A stretch of DNA of 64,000 nt from Mesolinea sp040772305 (GCA_040772305.1 JAXGYK010000001.1:558001-622000), one strand, 5' to 3'; counted from the first letter of the stretch, positions 1-8,938 are shown. Program-made: numbers and translations. Notes: generated by a model not told the origin, from the letters alone.

Positions 1-550
1 ATTCTTTGTGCTCCTCAAAAGAGTGATCAGCCATGCCTTTTACCAAATAAAAGACAGACCGACAAAAATTCAATTCAGACTTATTCCAGAGATCGTCGAT
101 CATTGAGCAAAGCAGAGGAAGATCTGACAAGCTGTAAATATACATATGAAAAGCTCGGTTGGTCTTAGCGTAAAGGTGATCGTTTTTTTTATGGATTTCC
201 ATCTCATCCATATATTCATTAAGTTGAGAAAAATCTTCCTCAGTTATGTTCGGGATTGCTTCCCTCAATGCCAATTCCTCGAGCTGGTAACGGATAATTA
301 ATACTTCATTGGTTGAGCGGGCAGAAAATTCCTGCACGTAGGGAGAATGGTGCGGTTTTTGCCTGATCAAGCCTTCGCTTGTCAGTCTTTTTATCGCGTT
401 GTTGACGGGGATGATACTGATATTCAATTGTTCTGCCAAGGTTGTTAGATTGAGCTTTTCACCAGGGAGCAAATGACCGCCTAGGATCGCTTCTTTGATC
501 GCTTCGTAGGCAAATTCTTCTCGAGAAGGAGGCACGTTCTTTTTAAACAT
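1..550 (-). CDS. GntR-family transcriptional regulator, FCD type (3' end outside window)
   Basis: The reading frame starts at the ATG complementary to 548-550 and is still open at base 1, so the C-terminus is missing. The visible 183 residues start MFKKNVPPSREEFAYEAIKE and contain a GntR winged helix (about residues 10-75; PGEKLNLTTLAEQLNIS, then VNNAIKRLTSEGLI). The start of a helical FCD-like ligand domain follows (LIIRYQLEELALREAI, then a FHMYIYSLSD segment). FCD regulators usually sense organic or sugar acids and repress a neighbouring catabolic operon. A long inverted repeat lies 19 bases upstream of the start and is probably its operator. The expected divergent target gene is absent; two broken insertion sequences sit there instead. 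Confidence 0.85.
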   Translation of the reverse strand, partial: MFKKNVPPSREEFAYEAIKEAILGGHLLPGEKLNLTTLAEQLNISIIPVNNAIKRLTSEGLIRQKPHHSPYVQEFSARSTNEVLIIRYQLEELALREAIPNITEEDFSQLNEYMDEMEIHKKNDHLYAKTNRAFHMYIYSLSDLPLLCSMIDDLWNKSELNFCRSVFYLVKGMADHSFEEHKE

Positions 551-568
551 ATAGGCTCAAATTTTTCT

Positions 569-609
569 TTAAAAGAAATGTTTTATGTTTTATAAAACAT
601 TTCTTTTAA
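569..609. promoter_or_regulatory. 18-bp perfect inverted repeat upstream of the GntR gene
   Basis: The arms 569-586 and 592-609 are perfectly complementary over 18 bases (TTAAAAGAAATGTTTTAT and its complement) with a 5-base spacer GTTTT. The repeat is entirely AT-rich and begins 19 bases upstream of the ATG of the leftward GntR regulator. It is best read as the operator of that regulator. A hairpin in a transcript is possible but there is no GC-rich core, so a protein-binding site is more likely. Confidence 0.55.
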
Positions 610-763
610 TACATTTTACAATATATTGGAATACTGTCAAGAGCTTAACGCAAGATTAATAATTTAAAAGTATTCTGTGTTGTCACAACAAAAAATGATT
701 CAGCTTCTATTGAGTTTCTCACTTTTGCCTAAAACAGCGCTTTCATCGAGGAGAATTGAGAAA

Positions 764-776
764 TTCAGGGCACTAA
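764..776. repeat. 13-bp direct repeat, left copy
   Basis: The sequence TTCAGGGCACTAA occurs here and again, identically and in the same orientation, at 2238-2250, bracketing the transposase reading frame. It may be a target duplication of the IS1634-like element or a trace of recombination. The right copy contains the stop codon of the transposase frame, which is unusual for a target duplication. Confidence 0.5.
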
Positions 777-806
777 TGGGTTGCAAAAATCAGCTAAAAT
801 GGGCCT

Positions 807-2250
807 GTGACGTATATCAGAAAGGTCAAAACCGCCAGCGGTGGCACTGCAGTTCAGATTGTCAGAAAGCAAAAAGGGAAGATTGTTGACCTGATTCACA
901 TTGGGAGCGCAGATAACGACGAAGAATTGCGAATTTTGCTATCGATAGCCACGAAGAAGCTGCACGCCAATCAGTTGGATTTGTTTCCTGAAGTATCATC
1001 AACCCTAAAAGTGTCTGTTCGAAAGACATATTCAGGACTTCTCTGGGAAACATTATTAAAAGAATACGAAAAAGTCGGGTTTACAATGCTGGAAGATGAT
1101 GTGTTTAGAGCATTATGCCTGGCCAGGATAGTGGAACCAACATCAAAAATAGATAGCCTTCGTGTCTTGGCTGACATGGGGATCGAAACTGTGGGCAGAA
1201 ACAAACTTTACAGGTGTCTGGCGAAGGCTGCAGAGCAAGGATATCGTGAAACAATCAGCCAGGCATGCTTCGATTACATTCATGGGGAAACACTGAATGT
1301 ATTGTTATACGATGTCACAAGCTTATATTTTGAGGTTCAGAAAGAAGATGAGTTCCGCAAACCCGGCTTGAGCAAAGAACGGCGACTGGAACCTCAAATC
1401 ATAATTGGGCTCCTGGTGGATAAAAACGGCTTTCCATTGGGTTTACAAAGCTTTGAAGGATAAGGCTGAAACAAAAACAATTCTGCCAATTATTAAGCAA
1501 TTTCAGGCTAAGCATCATCTGAAACAAATCACTGTGGTTGCGGATGCAGCCATGCTAAGCAGCAGCAATCTGAACGCATTGAGCGAGGCTGGCTACAGCT
1601 ATATTGTGGGGTCCCGTTTGAATAAAGTCCCTTATGCATTGGCTGAATACCATAAGACAGCTGAGATGCAGGATCAGGAGATCATTGTTGAAGAATATGA
1701 GTCTTATCGCATTGTTTATCAATACCGTAGTCAAAGAGCTTCTTTGGACCTGCACAAGATTGAAAAGCAAATTGAGAAAGCAAAAAAGGTAATTGAGGGT
1801 AAAACGAGTGCTAACAAGACCAAGTTTTTGACGGTTGATGCAAACAGCAAAAGGCTCAATCATGAACTGATCCAAAAAGCGAGATCATTGGCAGGAATCA
1901 AGGGTTATGTAAGCAATCTGGACATCCCAAATGAAGAAATCATCGCCTGTTACCATCAGTTGTTTCAGGTTGAAACGGCATTTCGGATGGCCAAATCAGA
2001 CCTGAAAGCCAGACCCATCTATCATCGCAAGAGAGATTCAATTGAGGCACATTTGACGATTGTGATGGCAGCTTTGGCTATCGGAAAGAGCATAGAAGCG
2101 CAAACAGGAATAAGCACCAAGCAGTTTGTAAAATTATTAAGACCTATTCGTTCAGGTGTAATCACAATTAATGGTAGCGAAACTATTGCAGAGCCAGAAA
2201 TTTCTGAGTCTGTAAAAGATGTTTTGATAAAATTATCTTCAGGGCACTAA
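807..2250 (+). pseudogene. IS1634-like (IS4 superfamily) transposase, frameshifted
   Basis: Two overlapping frames together read as one DDE transposase. The first (807-1463) carries the N-terminus and the first catalytic segment LLYDVTSLYFE. The second continues from about 1460 with VVADAAMLSSSNLNAL, GYSYIVGSRL and the C-terminal YHQLFQVETAFRMAKSDLKARP segment with its catalytic Glu. The switch from frame 0 to frame +1 occurs around 1458-1463 (LQSFEG then stop in one frame, DKAETKT in the other), as if two bases were lost. No slippery run is present, so I call it a decayed gene rather than programmed frameshifting. Whether the C-terminus (LIKLSSGH) is natural is doubtful, because the stop lies inside the 13-bp repeat at the junction with the next IS. 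Confidence 0.8.
2238..2250. repeat. 13-bp direct repeat, right copy
   Basis: Identical to 764-776 (TTCAGGGCACTAA). It includes the stop codon of the IS1634-like transposase and abuts the IS3 fragment that follows. Confidence 0.5.
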
Positions 2251-2724
2251 GAAGGGAAACTCAGGCGAATTCAAAGTCTTGGCAAGAGGGTCTATCTTTC
2301 TCCCATTCTGGACCTCTTCAACGGTGAAGTGGTCAGTTATAGTGTGAGCCAATCCCCTTCCTTTGCAGCTACGATGGAAATGCTCAAAAAGGCTTTTGAG
2401 CAACTGCCTGAAAAGCTTGACCTGATCCTGCATTCAGACCAAGGATGGCAGTATCAAATGAAACCCTACCAAAGCTTCCTGGCAGAAAAAGGTGTCCGTC
2501 AGAGTATGTCCAGAAAGGGCAATTGCTATGACAATGCGGTCATCGAAAACTTCTTCGGTTTGCTGAAGACAGAATTCTTTGAAGGCAAATCATTTGCTTC
2601 TGTCGAACTGTTTCAGAAAGAACTGGTTGCCTGGCTGGATTATTACAACAATATCAGGATCAAGGCTAAACTAAAAGGACTGAGCCCTGTGGCTTACAGG
2701 ACCCAGTCTTATCTCGCTACTTAA
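2251..2724 (+). pseudogene. IS3-family transposase orfB, 3' fragment
   Basis: Only the C-terminal half of an IS3/IS150-type DDE integrase remains. From about 2281 the frame reads GKRVYLSPILDLFNGEVVSY, then the second catalytic Asp in LILHSDQGWQYQ, MSRKGNCYDNAVIENFFG with the catalytic Glu, and the typical ending WLDYYNNIRIKAKLKGLSPVAYR. Just upstream the conserved GEFKVL is present but one frame out, so a base was lost near 2280. There is no start codon, no orfA and no left end, so this is a dead remnant. Its right terminal repeat is preserved. Confidence 0.85.
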
Positions 2725-2728
2725 TTTC

Positions 2729-2753
2729 TGTCCAAAAAATGGGGCGCACTACA
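2729..2753. mobile_element. Right inverted-repeat end of the IS3 remnant
   Basis: Read outward on the minus strand the 25 bases start TGTAGTGCGCCCCATTTTTT and end GGACA, the form expected of IS3/IS150 ends. No matching left end was found. Immediately outside it is GCGGGTCTTTTTT (2757-2769), which looks like the right half of a hairpin terminator whose left half is missing, so the IS probably inserted into a terminator. Confidence 0.6.
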
Positions 2754-2776
2754 AAAGCGGGTCTTTTTTGTTTGTT

Positions 2777-4339
2777 CTAGTCTACAGCAGGATATCCAGT
2801 TATACGTCCAATTGCCTGGTAAAGCGGTTTTAACCGCTGATACATCTTAAGGTAGACCTGTTTGTAAAGCTGGTCGTAAAGCTTGTGGTTTTCAATGTTT
2901 GGCTCAAAAGTATCGGCCACGCGCGTCATTCCTGCTACAGCCGCATCAAAATCGGGATAGAAACCCATCCCTACTGCGGCATCCATCGCTGCACCCAGAC
3001 CGCTGGCTTCATAAACATGCGGCCTGCTGGCGGGAAGCCCAAAGATATCTGCAGTAATCTGCATCGCAGCCTTGCTTTGACTGCCGCCTCCAGCAATCCT
3101 CACTTCCGTGATCGGCTGACGCGTGCGGCGCATGGTGCGGTCAGCCCCTTCGCGCAAAGCATAGGCCAAACCTTCCAGAATTGCCCGGTAAAAATGTCCC
3201 CGCGTGTGTACATCACCAAAACCAATCACGGCACCTTTAGCTTCAGGTCCCGGAACCTTTAAACCTGGCGACCAATAAGGCTGCAAGGTCAGACCTTGTG
3301 CCCCAGGCGGAGCCAAAGCAACCAAATCATCAAAGAGTTCTTCAGCATCTACACCAAGGTTTTGGGCCAGGCGTTCTTCATTTTGCCCAAACTCGCGTTT
3401 GAACCACGAAACCATCCAATAGCCGCGATATACCTGAATCTCATTGGAATAGGCTTTGGGAATCGCTGAGGGATAAGGCGGAATAAGCGGAATTGTCTCG
3501 ATATAGCGCGTATGTGTGGTATTGATCGTTGCTGTTGTTCCAAAAGAAAGGCAGGCGATCTGCGGGTCAACACAGCCTGCACCAATCACCTCACAGGCCT
3601 TATCCGCAGCGGCGGCAATCAGAGGCAGTCCCGCAGGTATCCCTGTCGCTGCAGCAGCCTCCGGGCTGATCACCCCCAACTGACCGGTTGGATCCACCAA
3701 ATCGGGCAATACCTCCCGTGACATGGGTACTGCCTGCCATTTCCAGTCGCTTTTAGACGACCAGCGCTGATTTTTATAATCGAAGGGGATGTATGCTACC
3801 TGACAACCTACCGAATCAACAAAGCTCCCCACCAGGCGATAAGTAAGGTAACCGGAAAGCAGCAAATATTTATGGGTCTTCGCCCAGATTTCCGGCTGAT
3901 AAGTTTGGATCCAATTTCCTTCAGCTTCAGCCTGTAAGTAACTTACTGTCTTGCGCATCCCTGCAAGGTCAAACAGCAAGCCCCACAGACCGCCAACTGG
4001 TTTCAACCCTGGGGTTCGGCGCTGGTCCAGCCAAACCATCGCCGGGCGCAAGGGCTTTCCATCTTTGTCCAGGTTGATCAGGGTTGACCTCTGGGTCGTT
4101 AGTGCAACCGCAGCTATGGCATCCTTGTTTACACCTTCTTCATGCCAGAGCCCCTGACATGCCTCGCAAACCGCATTCCAAAACACCTCTGGGTCTTGCT
4201 CAGCCCAACCTGGCTGCGCGGAATAGTATGGTTCGATTGGCACTCTTTGCTTGGCAACAAGGTTCCCTTCCAAATCAAAGAGCAAGGCTCTGACCGACTG
4301 TGTGCCATTATCAAGCGCGAGAATCAATTCGGAGGACAT
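2777..4339 (-). CDS. FGGY-family carbohydrate kinase
   Basis: This 520-residue protein has the two-domain actin-like fold of the FGGY kinases, which phosphorylate glycerol, xylulose and related polyols with ATP in the cytoplasm. The N-terminal phosphate-binding loop reads LALDNGTQSVRALLFD (about residues 6-21). A Trp-Asp-Gln segment, VWLDQRR, follows near residue 100. The C-terminal domain has the adenosine motif EVRIAGGGSQSKAAMQI (about 415-431). The start overlaps the stop of the upstream flavoenzyme gene by one base (TAATG), so the two are translationally coupled. It is the last gene of the operon led by the FadR-type regulator. The neighbours suggest a glycerol- or triose-like substrate, but the sequence does not settle this; length and motifs fit xylulose/glycerol kinase relatives equally. 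Confidence 0.9.
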   Translation of the reverse strand: MSSELILALDNGTQSVRALLFDLEGNLVAKQRVPIEPYYSAQPGWAEQDPEVFWNAVCEACQGLWHEEGVNKDAIAAVALTTQRSTLINLDKDGKPLRPAMVWLDQRRTPGLKPVGGLWGLLFDLAGMRKTVSYLQAEAEGNWIQTYQPEIWAKTHKYLLLSGYLTYRLVGSFVDSVGCQVAYIPFDYKNQRWSSKSDWKWQAVPMSREVLPDLVDPTGQLGVISPEAAAATGIPAGLPLIAAAADKACEVIGAGCVDPQIACLSFGTTATINTTHTRYIETIPLIPPYPSAIPKAYSNEIQVYRGYWMVSWFKREFGQNEERLAQNLGVDAEELFDDLVALAPPGAQGLTLQPYWSPGLKVPGPEAKGAVIGFGDVHTRGHFYRAILEGLAYALREGADRTMRRTRQPITEVRIAGGGSQSKAAMQITADIFGLPASRPHVYEASGLGAAMDAAVGMGFYPDFDAAVAGMTRVADTFEPNIENHKLYDQLYKQVYLKMYQRLKPLYQAIGRITGYPAVD

Positions 4340-6084
4340 TAGCCAACCAGGTCTTTGCTCCAGCGTTTCGCCTGCTGATCCGGGCTCATATCCAGCCCCA
4401 AGGTACCGCCGGGATTCATGATGTTGTGAGGATCGAAGTAATTCTTAAGCACGCGGATCACCTCCATCTGTTTTGTTCCGATCTGGTCTTCCAGCCAGGG
4501 GGCGCTTTGTTTACCCACGCCGTGGTGATGGCTTATTGAAGCACCCGAACGTGCAATCGCTTCCAGTATATCGTATTGCAGGTCCAGATATTCCTTTATC
4601 GTGTCCATTTTTACCACAATAATGAAGTACAAGTTCCCGCCTTGGGGGTAGCAATGGGATATATGTGTCATGCAGATCGTGCGCGGTCTGGCTTTTATTA
4701 CCTTACGCACATCTGCATGTACCTGCGGCATCTGGGACCAGGTTACACTGCATTCCAAGGTGTCAATCAAAATTCCAAAATCCATCAGGTCTTCTCGTAG
4801 GTGCGGGTCAGTGAAGCGACCGCGCTCCCAAGTTTCAGTCACTTTGGCCAAGCGCAGGTCAAAGGCTTTGTATTTGCGCATGATCTGGCGCATTTTTCGA
4901 TCAAGATTGATTGAGAAGCCAAGCTCACCATCGGTAAAACCCAACATCAGGCATTTTTGCATGGGCTTAAAGCCCAGCACCTTTAATGCCGAATCCGCAG
5001 GGGAATCGGCAATGTGATACTGATGCATCATGACATCCGTTTCCTCCGGGTCCGAAATGCGGAAGACGGAAGGATAACCGAATTCAGCCTGCATCACCTC
5101 GCGGCAGGCTTCCTGAGCATCTTCCCAATTTTTGAACATATAACTAAATTTTCGCCGGTTTTCTGGCATCCAGTGGCATACACGCAAGGTAGCTTTGGTG
5201 AGTATGCCAAAACTGCCTTCACTGCCCATCATCACTTCATCAAAATCCGGTCCAGTTGCTGAACGCGGATGCGTGCAAGTTCGCAGGATTCCCCGGGGAG
5301 TTACATATTCCTGGGAAATTACCATGTCTTCGATCTTGCCATAGTAAGTGGAGTTTTGTCCTGCCCCGCGGGTAACGATCCAGCCACCCACACTGGATGC
5401 TGCAAAAGATTGCGGAAAATGTCCCAGGGTATAGGCACGCTTGGCTCCAAAATGTTTTGGTGCATTCTGAAGAATGTCCTCCAGCTCCGGTCCCCAAATA
5501 CCGGCCTCAACCTCGATCGTTTGGTCGATTTCATTAAAGGCAACGACGCGGCGCATATGCTTGCTCATGTCGATAGCAATACTGCCTTGACGCGTTGCTT
5601 CAAAACCACGTGTTACCGTTGATCCACCGCCAAAGACATAAATGGGAATTCGCTTTTCATCTGCATATTTGACAATAGCTTCAATCTCAGCCTGGTTGCG
5701 CGGAGCCACCACAGCATCGGGCAAGTTTTCAATTATTTTTCGGCGCAGGCGCAGGGCATCCAGCATACCAGCCCCATAAGACTTTGCCGTACGCTCATAG
5801 GTATCTGTACGCAGATTTTCTGGGCCGCAGGTTTGGCTAAGAAAAGCCAAATGCTCTTCAGGAAGCTTACATGGCTGATCATCGGGCACCAAGTCCAAGG
5901 CAAGGTTGAGCGGGGCAGCAAAATCAGCCCGGGTCAAGTCAAAGTATTCCATCAACAAGGCTACTAACCCATTGTTTGGATGCTTCAATTCCGCGGGGTC
6001 AGCCCATTTAAACAGCGAACGGTAGGTGCCATCAGGGGTGCGTTCTGGGTACCAGGGAGGTCGAAACTCAGGCTTTTTACTCAT
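4339..6084 (-). CDS. FAD-binding oxidase, alkyldihydroxyacetonephosphate synthase-like
   Basis: The protein (581 residues) is a vanillyl-alcohol-oxidase-fold flavoprotein. The FAD-binding half shows PIYVFGGGSTVTRG, then YTLGHFPQSFAASSVGGW and ATGPDFDEVMMGSEGSFG. The C-terminal half keeps the histidine cluster SISHHHGVGK and ends with NYFDPHNIMNPGGTLGLD. All of these match alkyl-DHAP synthase, which swaps an acyl for an alkyl chain in ether-lipid synthesis. A glycolate- or glycerol-type oxidoreductase role cannot be excluded. I chose the ATG at 6084 because AAGGAG lies just upstream and because it overlaps the stop of the preceding gene in an ATGAGTAA junction. A longer frame upstream has no comparable ribosome site. 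Confidence 0.85.
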   Translation of the reverse strand: MSKKPEFRPPWYPERTPDGTYRSLFKWADPAELKHPNNGLVALLMEYFDLTRADFAAPLNLALDLVPDDQPCKLPEEHLAFLSQTCGPENLRTDTYERTAKSYGAGMLDALRLRRKIIENLPDAVVAPRNQAEIEAIVKYADEKRIPIYVFGGGSTVTRGFEATRQGSIAIDMSKHMRRVVAFNEIDQTIEVEAGIWGPELEDILQNAPKHFGAKRAYTLGHFPQSFAASSVGGWIVTRGAGQNSTYYGKIEDMVISQEYVTPRGILRTCTHPRSATGPDFDEVMMGSEGSFGILTKATLRVCHWMPENRRKFSYMFKNWEDAQEACREVMQAEFGYPSVFRISDPEETDVMMHQYHIADSPADSALKVLGFKPMQKCLMLGFTDGELGFSINLDRKMRQIMRKYKAFDLRLAKVTETWERGRFTDPHLREDLMDFGILIDTLECSVTWSQMPQVHADVRKVIKARPRTICMTHISHCYPQGGNLYFIIVVKMDTIKEYLDLQYDILEAIARSGASISHHHGVGKQSAPWLEDQIGTKQMEVIRVLKNYFDPHNIMNPGGTLGLDMSPDQQAKRWSKDLVG

Positions 6085-7651
6085 GGATCTCCTTATAGAT
6101 AAGAGGTGAAGGTTCCGGGCTGTAGGCAGTCTGGTAAATTTTGAAGTAGCGGTCTTCCTCAATTTGCCATCGATCATCGTCCCAGCCCAAGTCAGATTGG
6201 ACTATCGAACGGATGCGCGTTATTTCAGCTTTTCCGCCTTTTTCCAACAACATACCTATACGCAAGCGCCGCAGCAGCAAATCATCCAGGTGTTGTACCT
6301 GTTCACAGGCTGCGGTATAGCGCAGTTCAGCCCAGGTGTTGGGAGTACCAGCGATGCGTTCCGCCTCCTGGGGCCGGCTGATGTCGAGAACTTTAGACGC
6401 CATAGGGCCGTAGCGCTGGTTGAGATACTGACTTGAGCAAGCATCAGGTTCAGGAGACTTGAACCAGTCACCCATAGGTGCAAAATTATTCCGCAGTGAA
6501 GATGCCACATGGTTAAAAGCGTCCTCTGCCATGATCTTAAAAATCGTTAGTTTCCCGCCAGTAACCGTAATAAGTCCCTTTTCTTCCCACACCACGTGTG
6601 CCCGCGATTCAGCGCTTGGGTTGGCTGCATCTCCGCGAATAATTGGTCTAACCCCTGCGAAACTCGACCTTACTTTCTCTCGCGTTAAATCGAGGGAGGG
6701 AAAAAGTGCGCAGCCTGCTTCCAGTATGTAGTTCAATTCTTCCTCAGTACAGTAGGGCTCGCCAGCCTGGGTTTGCTGATGGTCAAGGTCGGTAGTTCCA
6801 AGCAGAGTGCTGCCCTCCCAGGGGATAGCAAACATGGCGCGTTTATCTTTGGGGTGCTGCAGAGTAACAGCACAATTAATTGGAAGGGTACTATGAGAAA
6901 ATATCAGGTGCGAACCGCGCAGAGGCCGGATGCGCGCAGGGGCTCCAAGCTGTTGGCGTAAGGCATCACTCTGCGGACCGCAGGCATTTACCACGACCCT
7001 GGCACGCAATTCTTTCTGGCCTAAACCTGCAGGGCCGCAGTCTTTTGCCATAACGCCCATCACCTTGCCCTGTTGATCACGCAGGAGGGATGTGGCAGCG
7101 CAATAGTTAAGTGCGGTACCTCCGTCCTGAACGCTTTCAAAGATCAAGCGCAAAACCAAACGGCTGTCATCCAATACTGCGTCAAAGTAGTGAAAGGAAC
7201 CTGCCAGCCCATCTGCTCTTAAAGATGGCACTCTTTCCAGTGTTGTCTTCAGCTTATACTGCTGATGATTCCATTTAGGTGCCATAAGGTCATAGATTGC
7301 CAAACCACAAGAAAATTGGGCGGCCATATGATTGCTCTTTGCATAGGGAAGAATAAAGCTAAGCGGTTGAACTAAACCATGACTGGATTTAAGCAGCCAT
7401 TCACGTTCGCGCACCGATTCTCGTGTAACATGCCATTGACGCGAAAGCAAGTACCGTAAACCGCCATGAGCCAGCTTAGAAGAGCGGCTGCTGGTGCCAA
7501 AGGCATAATCTCCAGCATCAATGAGCAATGTTTGCAGGCCCGCGCTTACTGCCCGCCGAAACAAGCCTGCGCCTGTTATTCCACCTCCAACGATCAGCAA
7601 ATCCCAGTTTTGTTCGAGGTCGTTCCAAATATCCTCTCGCGTTTTAGCCAA
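6077..7651 (-). CDS. glpD: FAD-dependent glycerol-3-phosphate dehydrogenase (GlpD/GlpA family)
   Basis: This 524-residue enzyme oxidises sn-glycerol-3-phosphate to dihydroxyacetone phosphate at the membrane face, passing electrons to quinone or another carrier. The N-terminal Rossmann motif is DLLIVGGGITGAGLFRRA (about residues 17-34). It is followed by the family signature GTSSRSSKLAHGGLRYL and a later VVWEEKGLITVTGGKLTIFK segment, with the C-terminal helical domain beyond. Length and order match GlpD. Its start overlaps the stop of the regulator gene by eight bases, and its stop overlaps the start of the flavoenzyme gene, so the four genes form one operon. Confidence 0.92.
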   Translation of the reverse strand: MAKTREDIWNDLEQNWDLLIVGGGITGAGLFRRAVSAGLQTLLIDAGDYAFGTSSRSSKLAHGGLRYLLSRQWHVTRESVREREWLLKSSHGLVQPLSFILPYAKSNHMAAQFSCGLAIYDLMAPKWNHQQYKLKTTLERVPSLRADGLAGSFHYFDAVLDDSRLVLRLIFESVQDGGTALNYCAATSLLRDQQGKVMGVMAKDCGPAGLGQKELRARVVVNACGPQSDALRQQLGAPARIRPLRGSHLIFSHSTLPINCAVTLQHPKDKRAMFAIPWEGSTLLGTTDLDHQQTQAGEPYCTEEELNYILEAGCALFPSLDLTREKVRSSFAGVRPIIRGDAANPSAESRAHVVWEEKGLITVTGGKLTIFKIMAEDAFNHVASSLRNNFAPMGDWFKSPEPDACSSQYLNQRYGPMASKVLDISRPQEAERIAGTPNTWAELRYTAACEQVQHLDDLLLRRLRIGMLLEKGGKAEITRIRSIVQSDLGWDDDRWQIEEDRYFKIYQTAYSPEPSPLIYKEIHE

Positions 7652-8354
7652 TCAAACCTCCTTCGCATACAGCTTTGCACCAGTTTTCAATGCTCTTAAT
7701 CATGACCTCCTCTGTAAGCTTTTCCAGTGCTTGAGCATTACCTGTTCTGGCGGCATAGAGCAGCCCTTGGTAAAAAGCAGCTGAATCAGCGCGATTTTCC
7801 GGCAGTCTAAAATAAAGAGCCCCAAAACGGCTCAATAAACCGGTAAAACCATTCAGAATCATCGAAAAAATAGGGTTGCCCGATAAAGCAGCCATTTGAA
7901 TGTGCAGGTCCTGATCAACCTTGGAATACTCTTGAGGATCTTCGCGAAGAGATTGATAACTCGTCAGCAGGTCAAGCACTTTCTCCGGCTGTCTTTCAAA
8001 GGCCAGCCTGTAATAGTGCGGAGCCAGGATGGTTCTAACCTCAAGCAACTGCACCAAAAACTGAGGGGGTAAAGCCGCAGGATGCCGGGCCAGTGCATTC
8101 AAGATCAGCAGGTTCCCCTGCAAGAGGTAATTCTTTACCTTAGTAGGCTTACCTTGCCTTATTTCAATCCAGCCATCCCGGGAAAGGCGCTGCAAAGCTT
8201 CGCGTAAGGTTGGCCGGGTAACGCCCAGCTGGACAGCCAGTTCTCGCTCGGCTGGCAGTTTGGCACCCGGCGGAAATTGTCCGCGCAGGATAGAATCAAT
8301 CAGGGAATTTTCAGCCGCATCTGCAGGCCGCATTGGGAAAAAGAAATCGGACAT
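7644..8354 (-). CDS. FadR-type GntR transcriptional regulator of the glycerol operon
   Basis: The protein (236 residues) has an N-terminal GntR winged helix (about 15-80; PGAKLPAERELAVQLGVTRP, LREALQRLSRDGWIEIRQG). An all-helical C-terminal domain resembling the acyl-CoA-binding domain of FadR follows, rather than a metal-binding FCD domain. In FadR, long-chain acyl-CoA releases the protein from DNA. Here the ligand is unknown, but a lipid-derived ligand would suit the alkyl-DHAP-synthase-like gene in the operon. The start at 8354 has AAGGAGG six bases upstream. The operator at 8361-8394 overlaps this ribosome site, which implies autoregulation. The gene ends eight bases inside glpD. Confidence 0.88.
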   Translation of the reverse strand: MSDFFFPMRPADAAENSLIDSILRGQFPPGAKLPAERELAVQLGVTRPTLREALQRLSRDGWIEIRQGKPTKVKNYLLQGNLLILNALARHPAALPPQFLVQLLEVRTILAPHYYRLAFERQPEKVLDLLTSYQSLREDPQEYSKVDQDLHIQMAALSGNPIFSMILNGFTGLLSRFGALYFRLPENRADSAAFYQGLLYAARTGNAQALEKLTEEVMIKSIENWCKAVCEGGLIG

Positions 8355-8360
8355 AAGCCC

Positions 8361-8394
8361 TCCTTAACTGGTAAGTGGTCTGACCAGTTAAGGA
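8361..8394. promoter_or_regulatory. FadR-like operator with nested palindromes
   Basis: Outer arms 8361-8372 (TCCTTAACTGGT) and 8383-8394 are perfect 12-base inverted repeats with a 10-base spacer. Inside lies a second perfect palindrome, TGGTCTGACCA (8376-8386), which is the core of the known FadR operator TGGTCNGACCA. The site covers the Shine-Dalgarno region of the FadR-type gene, so binding would block its own operon directly. Confidence 0.75.
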
Positions 8395-8521
8395 GATATT
8401 ATAAAGCCGCATTGCTAAGTTAGCAAGAGGAGTTATGGGCCTTTCTGCTTCTGCTTCAATAACCTGAGGCCGGCAGGATCGATGTACTTCTCCTGACACA
8501 GCCAGTTCAAGGGAAAGCTTC

Positions 8522-8551
8522 CTCGTGCTCGTGCTCGTGCTCTTGCTCTTC
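8522..8551. repeat. Short tandem repeat of CTCGTG/CTCTTG units
   Basis: Five six-base units in a row (three CTCGTG, then CTCTTG and CTCTTC). The surrounding gene-free stretch 8395-8938 shows no convincing reading frame and no RNA gene. It holds a TATAAT at 8831-8836 that may be the -10 element for ygeY. Confidence 0.5.
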
Positions 8552-8938
8552 CAGGTTAGCTCAATGAAACGGATAGTTTCTTCATAAATCGGAATGAATA
8601 TACGCTGCAAAGCATATACTTAACATTGTGTGCATTTGAGCCGCGGCCCGGCATAGGCCCGCGCCTTAGCCAGGTGCGGCTGACAACGGCGATAAGAGTT
8701 TGGTTATTCCTCGCCTTTACTGCAGGGATGACCGTTTTTCAGCGATGCGGGAGCTTTCCAGGATGCCCCGGGGCAGCGCCACTGCTTTCCTGAATCGATT
8801 GCCCGAGCCCTGCAATAATGATAAGATATCTATAATGCTCCATGTCCTAGAATTCTCACCCGAACGGAATTATTGGAGTAATTGCATTAAGTTAAATATC
8901 TCATTTTTGCCAAAAACATCCTCAAAAGGAGCAATGAC

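Noticed and set aside
1405..1470. Programmed frameshift in the IS1634-like transposase
   Set aside because: No slippery heptamer or A run is present at the junction, and the neighbouring IS3 copy is decayed too, so mutation is the simpler explanation.
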